Notes: generated from the letters alone by a model not told the origin. Shown: positions 8,565 to 16,114, counted from the stretch's first letter. The stretch is DNA of 26,239 nucleotides from Mucilaginibacter_A sp041088075 (GCF_041088075.1 NZ_JBGCVY010000057.1:1-26239); one strand, 5' to 3'. Translations and numbers: made by a program.

Positions 8565-8695
8565 TCATTGCCGTTGGCTTTAGCCAACGGAACAATGGCA
8601 GGCGTTAAAGGGCTTTAGCCAAAGAATGATTATTTAATTCGGCTAAAGCTTTCTTTCTAATTTATGCAACCGTCCCGTTAACGGGACGGTAATGA
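8565..8695. repeat. Paired-hairpin intergenic repeat
   Basis: Two strong hairpins stand about 80 bp apart. CCGTTGGCTTTAGCCAACGG (8571-8590) has 9-bp arms with a 2-nt loop. CCGTCCCGTTAACGGGACGG (8670-8689) is a perfect 20-bp palindrome. Between them GGGCTTTAGCC and GGCTAAAGC repeat the first stem's core in both directions. These GC-rich hairpins stand out from the AT-rich spacer. The pattern resembles REP-type repeats mobilised by RAYT transposases; none is encoded in the window. Confidence 0.75.
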
Positions 8696-8748
8696 ATTTC
8701 TTCCATACTATATTCTTGAAATCAAATTTAAACAGTTTCTAAATTATG

Positions 8749-8834
8749 ATGCTTCTTTTACCACCTAAAAATTGGTGGTCAACCGGTTGTATAATTTGAC
8801 GCAAACACCAATTTTTATAGGGTAAAAGAAGCAT
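8749..8834 (-). repeat. Inverted-repeat element, 86-bp copy
   Basis: The left end ATGCTTCTTTTACCACCT with an A-run (right type) and the right end CACCAATTTTTATAGGG followed by TAAAAGAAGCAT (left type) give the minus-strand orientation. The outer arm ACAGGCCC (8861-8868) abuts the stop codon of the gene at 8869. It is a few bases shorter in the middle than the other copies. Confidence 0.85.
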
Positions 8835-8868
8835 TGGTATTTTTTACTTGTATAAATTTAACAGGCCC

Positions 8869-9750
8869 TTAAACATCACAAATTTCTATTGCATTTTTCA
8901 ACGATGCAATTTTGTCTTTTTTTAGCGGGATAAATTCCTGTGCTACGTATCCTTTAAATCCGGTTTTTAAAATTGCACGCATAATTGCCGGATAATATAG
9001 TTCTTGAGTATCGTCTATCTCGTTTCTTCCGGGAACACCGCCGGTATGGTAATGGTTGATGTACTGGTGATAATCATTGATATTGCGGATTACATCGCCT
9101 TCATCAATCTGCATGTGGTAAATATCGTACAGCAATTTGAAATTTTGAGAACCCAAACGCTTCGCCAGTTCTGCGCCCCAGGAAGTTCGGTCGCATTGGT
9201 AATCTTTGTGATTAACCTTACTGTTCAGCAGTTCCATCACCAGCACAACTTTGTGTTTTTCGGCCAGCCCAATCACTTTTTTCAAGCCTTCCACACAATT
9301 GTTCCAGCCGGTTTCGTTGTCCATGCCTTCGCGGCTCCCGCTAAAACAGATCAGGTTGGTGTAACCTGCTTTTGCTACCAGCGGGATCATTTCCGAATAA
9401 TTTTTCACCAGGGTTTCGTGGTATTTTTTGTTGTTGAAACCTTCCGTGAGGCTGATCTCGGCGCCATTGCACATCGGCGAGTCCAAACCGTATTTTTTCA
9501 GCGTTGGCCAGTCTTTTGGCCCAACCAAATCAATGCCTTTGATGCCGATTTTTTTTGCCGCTGCACAAAGTTCTTCTACCGAAAACTCATTATAACACCA
9601 GCGGCAAACCGAGTGGTTAATGTTTCCTTTAAGTGCAACTGACTCCATTTTTGATGTGGTAAAAGAAGTAAGGCTGCTGCCGGCGGCCAGGGTTGCGGTG
9701 CCTGCAATTAAATCTTTAATTGCAGACCGGCGGTTTAGTTTTGATGCCAT
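8869..9750 (-). CDS. Tat-exported hydroxypyruvate isomerase-like TIM-barrel protein
   Basis: This 293-residue TIM-barrel protein resembles the hydroxypyruvate isomerase branch of the xylose-isomerase-like superfamily. The N-terminus has a Tat motif (NRRSAIKDL, residues 6-14) and a hydrophobic stretch, so it should act in the periplasm. The metal-site positions are all present: VMELLNSK (Glu173), LLYDIYHMQ (Asp209), NHYHTGG (His235) and VAQEFIP (Glu272). The true reaction is probably on a sugar or keto-sugar rather than hydroxypyruvate; that is inference from context. It starts 11 bp after the permease gene's stop, so it belongs to that operon. A repeat element begins at its stop codon, and the motif ACTTCTTTTACC occurs within its signal-peptide codons (9658-9671). 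Confidence 0.88.
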   Translation of the reverse strand: MASKLNRRSAIKDLIAGTATLAAGSSLTSFTTSKMESVALKGNINHSVCRWCYNEFSVEELCAAAKKIGIKGIDLVGPKDWPTLKKYGLDSPMCNGAEISLTEGFNNKKYHETLVKNYSEMIPLVAKAGYTNLICFSGSREGMDNETGWNNCVEGLKKVIGLAEKHKVVLVMELLNSKVNHKDYQCDRTSWGAELAKRLGSQNFKLLYDIYHMQIDEGDVIRNINDYHQYINHYHTGGVPGRNEIDDTQELYYPAIMRAILKTGFKGYVAQEFIPLKKDKIASLKNAIEICDV

Positions 9751-9761
9751 TTTTTGATCAA

Positions 9762-11024
9762 TTAAACATCGAGGCGCATGTCCTGCTGCTCGTCCAAATT
9801 TAAAGCCGGGTTTGTTTCCATGTGGTTTTTATCTTTAAACAACAGTAAAAACAACACTAAAACTACTGCCGCAATTCCGGCCGGTATCAGCCAGATGGTT
9901 TGCCAATTGTGCGCGGTATCAGAAATTTTGTAGTTGTCCACAATCTGTCCGGCAATTAAAGATCCGATCAGCATACCAACCCCGTAAGTGGCCAGCGTGA
10001 TAAAGCCTTGTGCCGCACTTTTGAAGCGTTCGCCAGCTAGGTTATCTGTATAAATTTGTCCGGTAACAAAAAAGAAATCGTAGCAAACGCCATGCAAAAC
10101 GATACCGGCAATCAGCATCCAGTAATTGCTGCCTGCATCGCCGTAGGCAAACAAAACATAACGCAAGGCCCAGGCCAACATACCCACGGCCAGCATTTTT
10201 TTGACGCCCAAACGGACGAAGAAAAACGGGATCATCACCATAAACAAAATCTCGGAAACCTGCCCCAAAGATTGTGTTACCGTGGTGGCGTGCATGCCTG
10301 CTTCCTGGAAAAAAGGATTGGCAAAACCATAATAAAAAGCCAGCGGAACGCAAATGGCAATCGAAGCGATAAAAAAGATGAGGTAAGATTTGTTTTTAAG
10401 CAAACCGATAGCATCCAAACCCAGCATATCGCCGACGGAAACATTTTCGCCTCGTTTTACCGGCGGTGTGGCTGGCAATGTAAAACTGAACAAACCTAAA
10501 ATGATCGAAGCAATGGAAGCCATTTTAAAGGTATTTACCAAAGCGGCTTCTCCGCCTTGCTTGTCCCAGTTTAAATAGCTTATCAGAACGCCGGCCACAA
10601 TCCAGCCAATCGTTCCCAGAACACGGATTGGCGGAAACTCTTTGCTTGGGTTTTGCATCTGCCTGAAAGAAACTGAATTAACCAAAGCCAAGGTGGGCAT
10701 ATACAAAATCATGTAAACCAAAATTACCGGGTAAAACGCCGAAAAATTAGCGGCTGTAGAAGCCCACCACAATAATGCTCCGCCTAATAAATGTAAAGCA
10801 CCCAGGATTTTTTGTGCCGAGAAAAATTTATCCGCGATTAAACCGATGATAAAAGGCGCAACGATAGCACCTATGGATTGCGTGGTTACCGCAGCACCAA
10901 CTTCTATCCCGGAAGTTTTTAGGTCTTTTAACAAATACGTTCCCAGGGTTACAAACCATGATCCCCAAATAAAAAATTCCAGGAACATCATAGCCGATAA
11001 CTTGGTGCGGATGGCAGCAGTCAT
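9762..11024 (-). CDS. NupG-like nucleoside/sugar:H+ symporter (MFS)
   Basis: This 420-residue inner-membrane protein is of the major facilitator superfamily, nucleoside:H+ symporter (NupG) type. Twelve hydrophobic segments can be followed, from MMFLEFFIWGSWFVTLGTYL at the N-terminus to IPAGIAAVVLVLFLLLF near the C-terminus. IGLIADKFF after the second segment is the usual MFS cytoplasmic loop. In E. coli the family carries nucleosides, but in Bacteroidota members placed among Gfo/Idh and TIM-barrel sugar enzymes probably move an oxidised or rearranged sugar from periplasm to cytosol. That assignment comes from the neighbours, since no nucleoside gene is nearby. It lies between the cytochrome c (40 bp upstream) and a periplasmic TIM-barrel protein (11 bp downstream). 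Confidence 0.9.
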   Translation of the reverse strand: MTAAIRTKLSAMMFLEFFIWGSWFVTLGTYLLKDLKTSGIEVGAAVTTQSIGAIVAPFIIGLIADKFFSAQKILGALHLLGGALLWWASTAANFSAFYPVILVYMILYMPTLALVNSVSFRQMQNPSKEFPPIRVLGTIGWIVAGVLISYLNWDKQGGEAALVNTFKMASIASIILGLFSFTLPATPPVKRGENVSVGDMLGLDAIGLLKNKSYLIFFIASIAICVPLAFYYGFANPFFQEAGMHATTVTQSLGQVSEILFMVMIPFFFVRLGVKKMLAVGMLAWALRYVLFAYGDAGSNYWMLIAGIVLHGVCYDFFFVTGQIYTDNLAGERFKSAAQGFITLATYGVGMLIGSLIAGQIVDNYKISDTAHNWQTIWLIPAGIAAVVLVLFLLLFKDKNHMETNPALNLDEQQDMRLDV

Positions 11025-11064
11025 AATTTTAGGTTGGTTTGGGTTTGGTTTGCGGTTTTGGTTG

Positions 11065-11502
11065 TTATTTCAAAGACAGAATATATTTCACCATTTCTTT
11101 GGCATCGGCCAAAGGCAGGTTTGGATGCGGTGTCATGGCGATATCGCCCCAAACGCCTTTTCCGCCGCTGATTACTTTATTGGCCAGGTAGTCAATGTTT
11201 TTATCGTTGCTTGTATATTTTTTGGCCACATCGGCATAAGCCGGACCAATCAGTTTTTCATGTTCTTTGTGGCAGCCCAAACAATCAGAAGAAGCAAGCA
11301 ACTGTGCGCCTTTTGATGAGTTGTTGCCGGCGTTAGAATCGGTGCCGATTTTATTGACATTGGTATCTACGCTGGTTTCGTGCGATTTTGCGTCCTGGTT
11401 GGCAGCCGTTACGCTATCGTTGCTCACACTTTCGTTGGTTTTATTGTTGCTACAGGCAGCAATTACAGCACAAAGGCTTAAAATAATGGCGGTTTTTTTC
11501 AT
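11065..11502 (-). CDS. Mono-heme c-type cytochrome lipoprotein
   Basis: This 145-residue protein is a small class I cytochrome c tethered to a membrane. The signal peptide ends in a good lipobox (IAAC, Cys17). A 50-residue Asn/Ser-rich linker follows, then a short cytochrome domain with CLGCH (Cys74, Cys77, His78 binding heme) and the Met ligand in MTPHPNLP (Met123). The C-terminal helix is AKEMVKYILSL. In this block it is well placed to take electrons from the GMC-type flavin dehydrogenase and its small subunit and pass them to the respiratory chain. It lies 22 bp after the TIM-barrel gene and 40 bp before the permease gene. Confidence 0.92.
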   Translation of the reverse strand: MKKTAIILSLCAVIAACSNNKTNESVSNDSVTAANQDAKSHETSVDTNVNKIGTDSNAGNNSSKGAQLLASSDCLGCHKEHEKLIGPAYADVAKKYTSNDKNIDYLANKVISGGKGVWGDIAMTPHPNLPLADAKEMVKYILSLK

Positions 11503-11524
11503 GGTATTTGGTATTTGTATTTTG

Positions 11525-12577
11525 TTATATTCCTAATAAAGTTCTGTTAAAAGAAGCATCGGCACCGGAAGCAGCAAAATCGTCAAAAGCTTTGTCGGTT
11601 ACCCGGATAATATTGTCTTGAATAAATTTTGCACCTTCCCGGGCACCGTCTTCCTGGTTTTTTATGGCATCTTCCCATTCTAAAACGGCCCAGCCTTTAT
11701 AATCATAAGCGGCCAACTTACTAAAAATTGCTTTAAAATCAACCTGCCCATCGCCTAAAGAACGGAAACGCCCGGCACGGTCAATCCAATTTTGATAACC
11801 GCCATACACTCCTTGCTTGCCCGTTGGGTTAAACTCTGCATCTTTTACATGGAACATCTTGATGCGTTCGTGGTAAATATCAATGTAGTCTAAGTAATCC
11901 AAACACTGCAATATAAAGTGTGAAGGATCATACAATAAACAAGCGCGAGGGTGATTGTTTACTTTTTCGAGGAACATTTCGTAAGTTATGCCATCGTGCA
12001 AATCTTCTCCGGCATGGATTTCGTAACACAGATCTATACCGCATTCGTCAAACTCGTTCAATATCGGCAGCCAGCGTTTCGCTAATTCTGTAAAACCGGT
12101 TTCTACCAAACCAGCCGGACGCTGCGGCCAGGGATAAACCATCGGCCATAACAAAGCACCGCTAAAAGTAGCATGGGCGTGCAATCCCAAATTTTGGGAA
12201 GCTTTTGCGGCGTATTTTAATTGTTGTACAGCCCACTCTTTACGCGCGTTCGGGTTGTTTTTTACCTGATCCGGCGCGAAAGCATCAAACAAAGTATCAT
12301 AAGCCGGATTGACGGCAACCAATTGGCCTTGCAAATGTGTGGAAAGTTCGGTGATCTGCAAGCCATAACCCATCACTTTCCCGTTCAAATCATCGGCATA
12401 AGTTTTGCTTTCTGCCGCCAATTTTAGGTCTATAAAAGAAGCATTGTTGGTAGGCAGTTGAATTCCCAGAAAACCAAGGTCAGCAGCCCATTTGCAGATG
12501 GCATCCAGGCTGTTAAAAGGCGCTTCGTCAGAAATAAACTGGGCCAGAAATATTCCAGGTCCTAATAAAGTAGTCAT
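11525..12577 (-). CDS. Cytosolic sugar phosphate isomerase/epimerase-like TIM-barrel protein
   Basis: This 350-residue xylose-isomerase-like TIM barrel has no signal peptide (starts MTTLLGPGIFLAQF), so it is cytosolic. It is of the longer type usually paired with Gfo/Idh dehydrogenases that oxidise or reduce C3 of glycosides. The metal site reads LCYEIHAGE (Glu186), LLYDPSHF (Asp217), MFHVKDAEF (His243) and AVLEWED (Glu300). It starts 3 bp after the stop of the cytosolic Gfo/Idh gene, so the two are almost certainly translated together and probably act in sequence, as 3-keto-glycoside dehydrogenase/epimerase pairs do. Two stretches of its coding sequence resemble the repeat end motif (11547-11566 near the C-terminus and 12422-12445 near the N-terminus). 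Confidence 0.9.
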   Translation of the reverse strand: MTTLLGPGIFLAQFISDEAPFNSLDAICKWAADLGFLGIQLPTNNASFIDLKLAAESKTYADDLNGKVMGYGLQITELSTHLQGQLVAVNPAYDTLFDAFAPDQVKNNPNARKEWAVQQLKYAAKASQNLGLHAHATFSGALLWPMVYPWPQRPAGLVETGFTELAKRWLPILNEFDECGIDLCYEIHAGEDLHDGITYEMFLEKVNNHPRACLLYDPSHFILQCLDYLDYIDIYHERIKMFHVKDAEFNPTGKQGVYGGYQNWIDRAGRFRSLGDGQVDFKAIFSKLAAYDYKGWAVLEWEDAIKNQEDGAREGAKFIQDNIIRVTDKAFDDFAASGADASFNRTLLGI

Positions 12578-12580
12578 AAT

Positions 12581-13735
12581 TTATATGTTGAAGTCCGTCC
12601 ACTTTTCAGAAGATTTTCCGGATGCAATTACGTTTTCAATAAATGCCATTCCGCGGATGCCTTCTTCAATTCCCGGAAAATCCAGCCATTCCGGTTCAGG
12701 TGTTTTTCCTGCTAAATGAGCCTGAATGGTAAAAGCAAAATTTTTATAAAGATTGGCAAAAGCCTCGAGATAACCTTCGGGATGGCCAGCTGGTGTACGG
12801 GTATTTTTCTGCGCGAAAGAACTGGTATAACTGCCGCCAGTCCGGTAAATTTCTACCGGTTTGTCTAAAAGTTTTACCAGTAAAGAGTTGGCATCAGCTT
12901 GTTGCCATTCAATCCCTCCGTTTTCGCCATAAACCCTGATCTTGACATTGTTTTCTTCTCCGGCTGCAATTTGTGTGGCCATTAAAACGCCGCTGGCTTC
13001 GTTGTTGAATTTCAACAAAACTGCGCCGTCGTCATCCAACTGTCGGCCTTCAACCACAATGTTAACATCGGCACAAAGTTTTGTAACGGACAGGCCGGAA
13101 ACGTATTCACACAAATTGAAAACATGGGTCCCGATATCGCCCATTGCCCCTGCCATACCGCTTTTGGCCGGGTCGGTGCGCCAGGAAGCTTGTTTGTTAT
13201 TGCCGCCTTCTTCAAACCTGCTTAGCCAGCCTTGCGGATATTCTACATAAACTTTGCGGATCTTTCCCAACTTTCCTGATAACGCAAACTGCCGTGCTTC
13301 TTTTACCATCGGATACCCAGTGTAAGTATGCGTGAGGCACAAGAAATTTCCCGTTTGTTCGATCACTTTCTGCAAGTCTTTCGCTTCCTGCAAAGAAAAC
13401 GTGGCCGGTTTATCTAAAATAACATGAAAGCCGTTTTCCAATGCTTCTTTTGCCGGTGCAAAATGGACATGGTTTGGCGTTACGATGCTGATTACTTGTA
13501 CACGATCGTTTTTGGGCAACTGCTTCTCTTTTTCGATCAGTTCCTGCCATGAATTATAAACCCGGTTTTCAGAAATGTTCAACAATAATCCACTTGCTTT
13601 GGATTTTGCAGGATCACTGCTGAAAGCGCCGCAAACCAATTCGTACTGGTCATCCATCCGAGCCGCAATGCGATGTACAGCACCGATAAAAGCGCCCTGG
13701 CCGCCGCCAATCATTCCTAATTTTAACCTCATCAT
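12581..13735 (-). CDS. Cytosolic Gfo/Idh/MocA-family oxidoreductase
   Basis: This 384-residue NAD(P)-dependent sugar dehydrogenase of the Gfo/Idh/MocA family has a Rossmann loop at the N-terminus (MIGGGQGAFIGAVH, residues 8-21) and no export signal. The family Lys is in LDKPATF (Lys109). The C-terminal domain has GAMGDIGTHVFNL, with the usual Asp200 and His204. Members of this subgroup oxidise or reduce C3 of glucosides or inositol-like substrates. The 3-bp spacing to the following TIM-barrel gene and the 6-bp spacing from the small-subunit gene show a tight operon. Two consecutive ATG codons open the gene; the first is used here. Its codons include GGTAAAAGAAGCA (13296-13308), matching the repeat terminal motif, and a near match at 13441-13454. 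Confidence 0.93.
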   Translation of the reverse strand: MMRLKLGMIGGGQGAFIGAVHRIAARMDDQYELVCGAFSSDPAKSKASGLLLNISENRVYNSWQELIEKEKQLPKNDRVQVISIVTPNHVHFAPAKEALENGFHVILDKPATFSLQEAKDLQKVIEQTGNFLCLTHTYTGYPMVKEARQFALSGKLGKIRKVYVEYPQGWLSRFEEGGNNKQASWRTDPAKSGMAGAMGDIGTHVFNLCEYVSGLSVTKLCADVNIVVEGRQLDDDGAVLLKFNNEASGVLMATQIAAGEENNVKIRVYGENGGIEWQQADANSLLVKLLDKPVEIYRTGGSYTSSFAQKNTRTPAGHPEGYLEAFANLYKNFAFTIQAHLAGKTPEPEWLDFPGIEEGIRGMAFIENVIASGKSSEKWTDFNI

Positions 13736-13741
13736 TGCAGT

Positions 13742-14314
13742 TTAGGAAAGTGCCCAGGCTTTATCGCCTTTTTTGTATGGATAATTGCCGTCGTATTTTC
13801 CGGGTATAGGCAGGTAACGCAAAGCTTTGGTAGCGCCAACTTCGGAAGTAAAATAGCCCAACATCGTCAGCTCTTTCATCATCCTGAAATAATGGTTCGG
13901 GTCTTCCTTTTTCTTTGTTTTTTGATACGCCTTTTGCTCGTTGTCCAGGTCAACCAGCAAAGCGGTGCGTTGCTGCGGGCTGCTTTCCATAAATTTTTTG
14001 CCGTGCTTTTTCTGGCTGGCATCATCTATTTTCGACAAACCTTTGGTAAAAACTTTCTGGTCTTTCGGCAAGTAACAATCCTTTACCATCGTAGCCATAA
14101 AACGACCAATGCCGGCCGCTTTTGCACCGGGCGTACTGGTTGCCGGGAAAATGGTATCGCCCACTTCGTCCATAAAACCAATTTGATTGGTGCTGAATAA
14201 TTCGCTTACTTTTTCAGGCGTTGATTTACAACCGCTTTGCAAAAAAAACTCGGCCCCTAAAACCGTTCCGCCCAATAACCAGGCAACTTTTGTTATGGCT
14301 TCTCTTCTATCCAT
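13742..14314 (-). CDS. Gluconate 2-dehydrogenase subunit 3-like protein (Tat lipoprotein)
   Basis: This 190-residue small subunit is of the gluconate 2-dehydrogenase subunit 3 family (PF13618), the partner of GMC-type flavoprotein dehydrogenases. The N-terminus has a twin-arginine motif (DRREAITKV, residues 2-10), a hydrophobic segment and a lipobox-like LQSGC (Cys29), so it should be exported by Tat and lipid-anchored. The body shows the family run FMDEVGDTIFPATSTPGAKAAG, followed by MMKELTMLGYFTSEVGATKALRY. In known complexes this subunit carries the catalytic flavoprotein across the membrane. Here the flavoprotein gene is about 1.9 kb upstream, separated by a Gfo/Idh gene and two repeat elements, not adjacent. 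A 6-bp gap leads into the Gfo/Idh gene downstream. Confidence 0.9.
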   Translation of the reverse strand: MDRREAITKVAWLLGGTVLGAEFFLQSGCKSTPEKVSELFSTNQIGFMDEVGDTIFPATSTPGAKAAGIGRFMATMVKDCYLPKDQKVFTKGLSKIDDASQKKHGKKFMESSPQQRTALLVDLDNEQKAYQKTKKKEDPNHYFRMMKELTMLGYFTSEVGATKALRYLPIPGKYDGNYPYKKGDKAWALS

Positions 14315-14341
14315 ATTTTTGTATGCTAAAAACAGTATCCA

Positions 14342-14500
14342 GGGCCTGTTTAAATTTGTTGAATTATTTTCCTATACTTCTTTTACCGCCTAAAAAACCG
14401 TCAACATTTAGTTTCTGGTTTATTTAGATTGATGCTAACACCAAATTTTATAGGGTAAAAGAAGCATCGTCATTTTTCTTGTACAAACTTAAACAGGCCC
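14342..14500. repeat. Nested inverted repeat: 93-bp element inside an 18-bp outer arm pair
   Basis: The outer arms GGGCCTGTTTAAATTTGT (14342-14359) and its near-perfect reverse complement (14483-14500, one mismatch) enclose an inner element at 14374-14467. The inner left end is ATACTTCTTTTACCGCCT with an A-run (right type). The inner right end is CACCAAATTTTATAGGG then TAAAAGAAGCAT (left type). This is the most complete copy in the window and defines the full unit as about 159 bp. It fills most of the spacer between the Tat-exported Gfo/Idh gene (stop at 14524) and the small-subunit gene (start at 14314). Confidence 0.88.
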
Positions 14501-14523
14501 ATAAAGTATTTAATAATTGAACC

Positions 14524-15948
14524 TTATGCCCTCAGGCTCCAGCCTTGCCGGTATTCGCGTTTTACATATTGGTTTACAGCGTCAAAGTTGGTGATCTTCA
14601 TGTTTTGGTTGTCCCAAAGCATTTTGATGTGGCCGCCTTTCAAATCATTTCCCCTTACCGCTAAATTGGCCATCAATAAAGCTTCGGTGAGCGGCCCGGC
14701 CAGTTCAAATGGCGAACTTAATTCTTTTTTGCCGTAACCTGCCAAACAACCTTCTACCCATTGTGCGTAATGTCCGTTTGCTTGTCCGGGCACACGCGCA
14801 ATGGTTTGCTTTACATGTACTTCATTGGTGCGCGATGTTGGCAACAACAAAGGGTTTTCTGAATACGTACTGGCCATCATTTTCCCTTTTGTGCCGATGA
14901 ACAAAATACCGTTGCCATCGTCTCCGAATTTCTCATTGGCGCCCAACTCTGCCGGTCTTTCCGGCTGTATGCCGCCATCCATCCAATGCAATGTAATATC
15001 GCCTTTTGTTTTTTTGGTTTTGGGGAAAGTAAGCGTAACGTGGCTGGAAGGCGGACAGCTATCCGGGAAAACGCCACGTTTAAATTCATCTACATAAACA
15101 CTGCCTACACTGGCCTGTACATCTTTAGCGTACTGCAAACCCAATACGCGGAAAGGCGCTTCTACCAAATGGCAGCCCATATCGCCCAAGGCACCGGTTC
15201 CGTAATCCCACCAGCCGCGCCAGTTAAAAGGGACTAATTTATCAACATAATTTTTCTCGGGAGCCGTGCCTAACCATAAATCCCAGTCTAATTCCTTTGG
15301 AATATCGGCTTTTGTAGTTGGCCATGGGATACCTTGCGGCCAAACCGGGCGGTCTGTCCAGCAATAAACGGTATGCACATCGCCAATTACACCAGCATCA
15401 TACCATTCGGCCAATTGCCTGGTGCCATCGTTTGATGAACCCTGGTTGCCCATTTGCGTAACCACTTTGTATTTTTTGGCCGCTTCTGTCAGCATACGTG
15501 CCTCGTAAATATCATGGGTCATGGGTTTTTGCACATATACGTGTTTGCCGTGCTGCATGGCAGCCATTGCAATAATGGCGTGGTTATGATCGGGCGTTGA
15601 TACAGATACGGCATCAATGTTTTTTGCCTCTTTATCAAACAGTTTACGCCAGTCTTTATAATATTTTGCTTTAGGGAAACTGGCCACAGACTTAGCTGCG
15701 CGCCTGTCGTCCACATCGCATAAAAAACCAATTTCTGCTTTGCCGCTTTTGTAAAAATTAGCAATATCGCTCTGGCCTTTCCCGCCAGCGCCAACACCGG
15801 CCACGATCAGCTTGTCGCTTGGTGCGGTATAACCTTTTCCGCCTAAAACAAAACGGGGAACAATGGTAAAAGCGGCAGCGGCAACGGCGGCATTTTTAAT
15901 AAAAACACGCCGCGACTTGTCTTGCGGTTCTAAAGGGTTTTCAGTCAT
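14524..15948 (-). CDS. Tat-exported Gfo/Idh/MocA-family oxidoreductase
   Basis: This 474-residue NAD-dependent Gfo/Idh/MocA oxidoreductase has a clear twin-arginine signal (SRRVFIKNAAVAAAAF, residues 12-27), so it should be exported folded with its nucleotide bound. The Rossmann loop is GVGAGGKG (51-58). The family Lys is in VQKPMTHD (Lys141), with Gln in place of the more usual Glu. A GDMGCH motif lies in the substrate domain. Because free NAD is absent from the periplasm, such enzymes generally recycle their bound cofactor within one catalytic cycle, as in glucose-fructose oxidoreductase or GH109 glycosidases. Either a glycoside 3-oxidoreductase or a GH109-like glycosidase is possible; context favours glycoside oxidation. 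Repeat elements flank the gene on both sides. Confidence 0.9.
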   Translation of the reverse strand: MTENPLEPQDKSRRVFIKNAAVAAAAFTIVPRFVLGGKGYTAPSDKLIVAGVGAGGKGQSDIANFYKSGKAEIGFLCDVDDRRAAKSVASFPKAKYYKDWRKLFDKEAKNIDAVSVSTPDHNHAIIAMAAMQHGKHVYVQKPMTHDIYEARMLTEAAKKYKVVTQMGNQGSSNDGTRQLAEWYDAGVIGDVHTVYCWTDRPVWPQGIPWPTTKADIPKELDWDLWLGTAPEKNYVDKLVPFNWRGWWDYGTGALGDMGCHLVEAPFRVLGLQYAKDVQASVGSVYVDEFKRGVFPDSCPPSSHVTLTFPKTKKTKGDITLHWMDGGIQPERPAELGANEKFGDDGNGILFIGTKGKMMASTYSENPLLLPTSRTNEVHVKQTIARVPGQANGHYAQWVEGCLAGYGKKELSSPFELAGPLTEALLMANLAVRGNDLKGGHIKMLWDNQNMKITNFDAVNQYVKREYRQGWSLRA

Positions 15949-16021
15949 GATTTTTATTCTTAATGGTTTGGTTTTGTTCTAATTTTAAAAGGAAGTTTAA
16001 GATTTACTTCATTGAATTTTG

Positions 16022-16114
16022 ATACTTCTTTTATCGCTATAAAAATGGCAAACGTGTAGTTTTTAGTTTATGCAATTGATGCAACGGCCAAATTTTATAG
16101 GGTAAAAGAAGCAT
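16022..16114 (-). repeat. About 93-bp inverted-repeat element
   Basis: The left end is ATACTTCTTTTATCGCTAT with an A-run. The right end is CCAAATTTTATAGGG followed by TAAAAGAAGCAT (left type). An outer arm remnant CTTAAACAGG (16154-16163) lies 8 bp from the stop of the GMC oxidoreductase gene. The copy lies between that gene and the Tat-exported Gfo/Idh gene, in the same orientation as the copies at 8749 and 14374. Confidence 0.85.

Larger units (their letters stand above)
8455..8868. other. 414-bp non-coding spacer with two repeat families
   Basis: It holds a paired-hairpin repeat (8565-8695) and a copy of the 93-bp element (8749-8834) whose outer arm runs up to the neighbouring stop codon at 8869. 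No gene is seen. A weak minus-strand promoter-like box (CAAATTTG, 8500-8507, one mismatch to TAnnTTTG) lies about 45 bp before the gene at 8454. Confidence 0.6.

Noticed and set aside
8670..8689. The perfect 20-bp palindrome as an operator for a dimeric regulator
   Set aside because: No regulator gene is near, and it comes with a second hairpin and related words as part of a repeat unit, so a mobile or REP-like origin is more likely.
9004..9642. A 212-codon open frame on the plus strand
   Set aside because: It lies wholly inside the TIM-barrel gene on the other strand. The Phe/His/Val-rich translation is the usual antisense shadow; the minus-strand gene has clear family motifs.
14342..14500. 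The nested palindromes as ordinary Rho-independent terminators
   Set aside because: Stems are AT-rich, loops are long and no consistent T-run follows. The true terminators in the window (261-299 and 23804-23836) look quite different. A role at 3' ends is still possible by another route.
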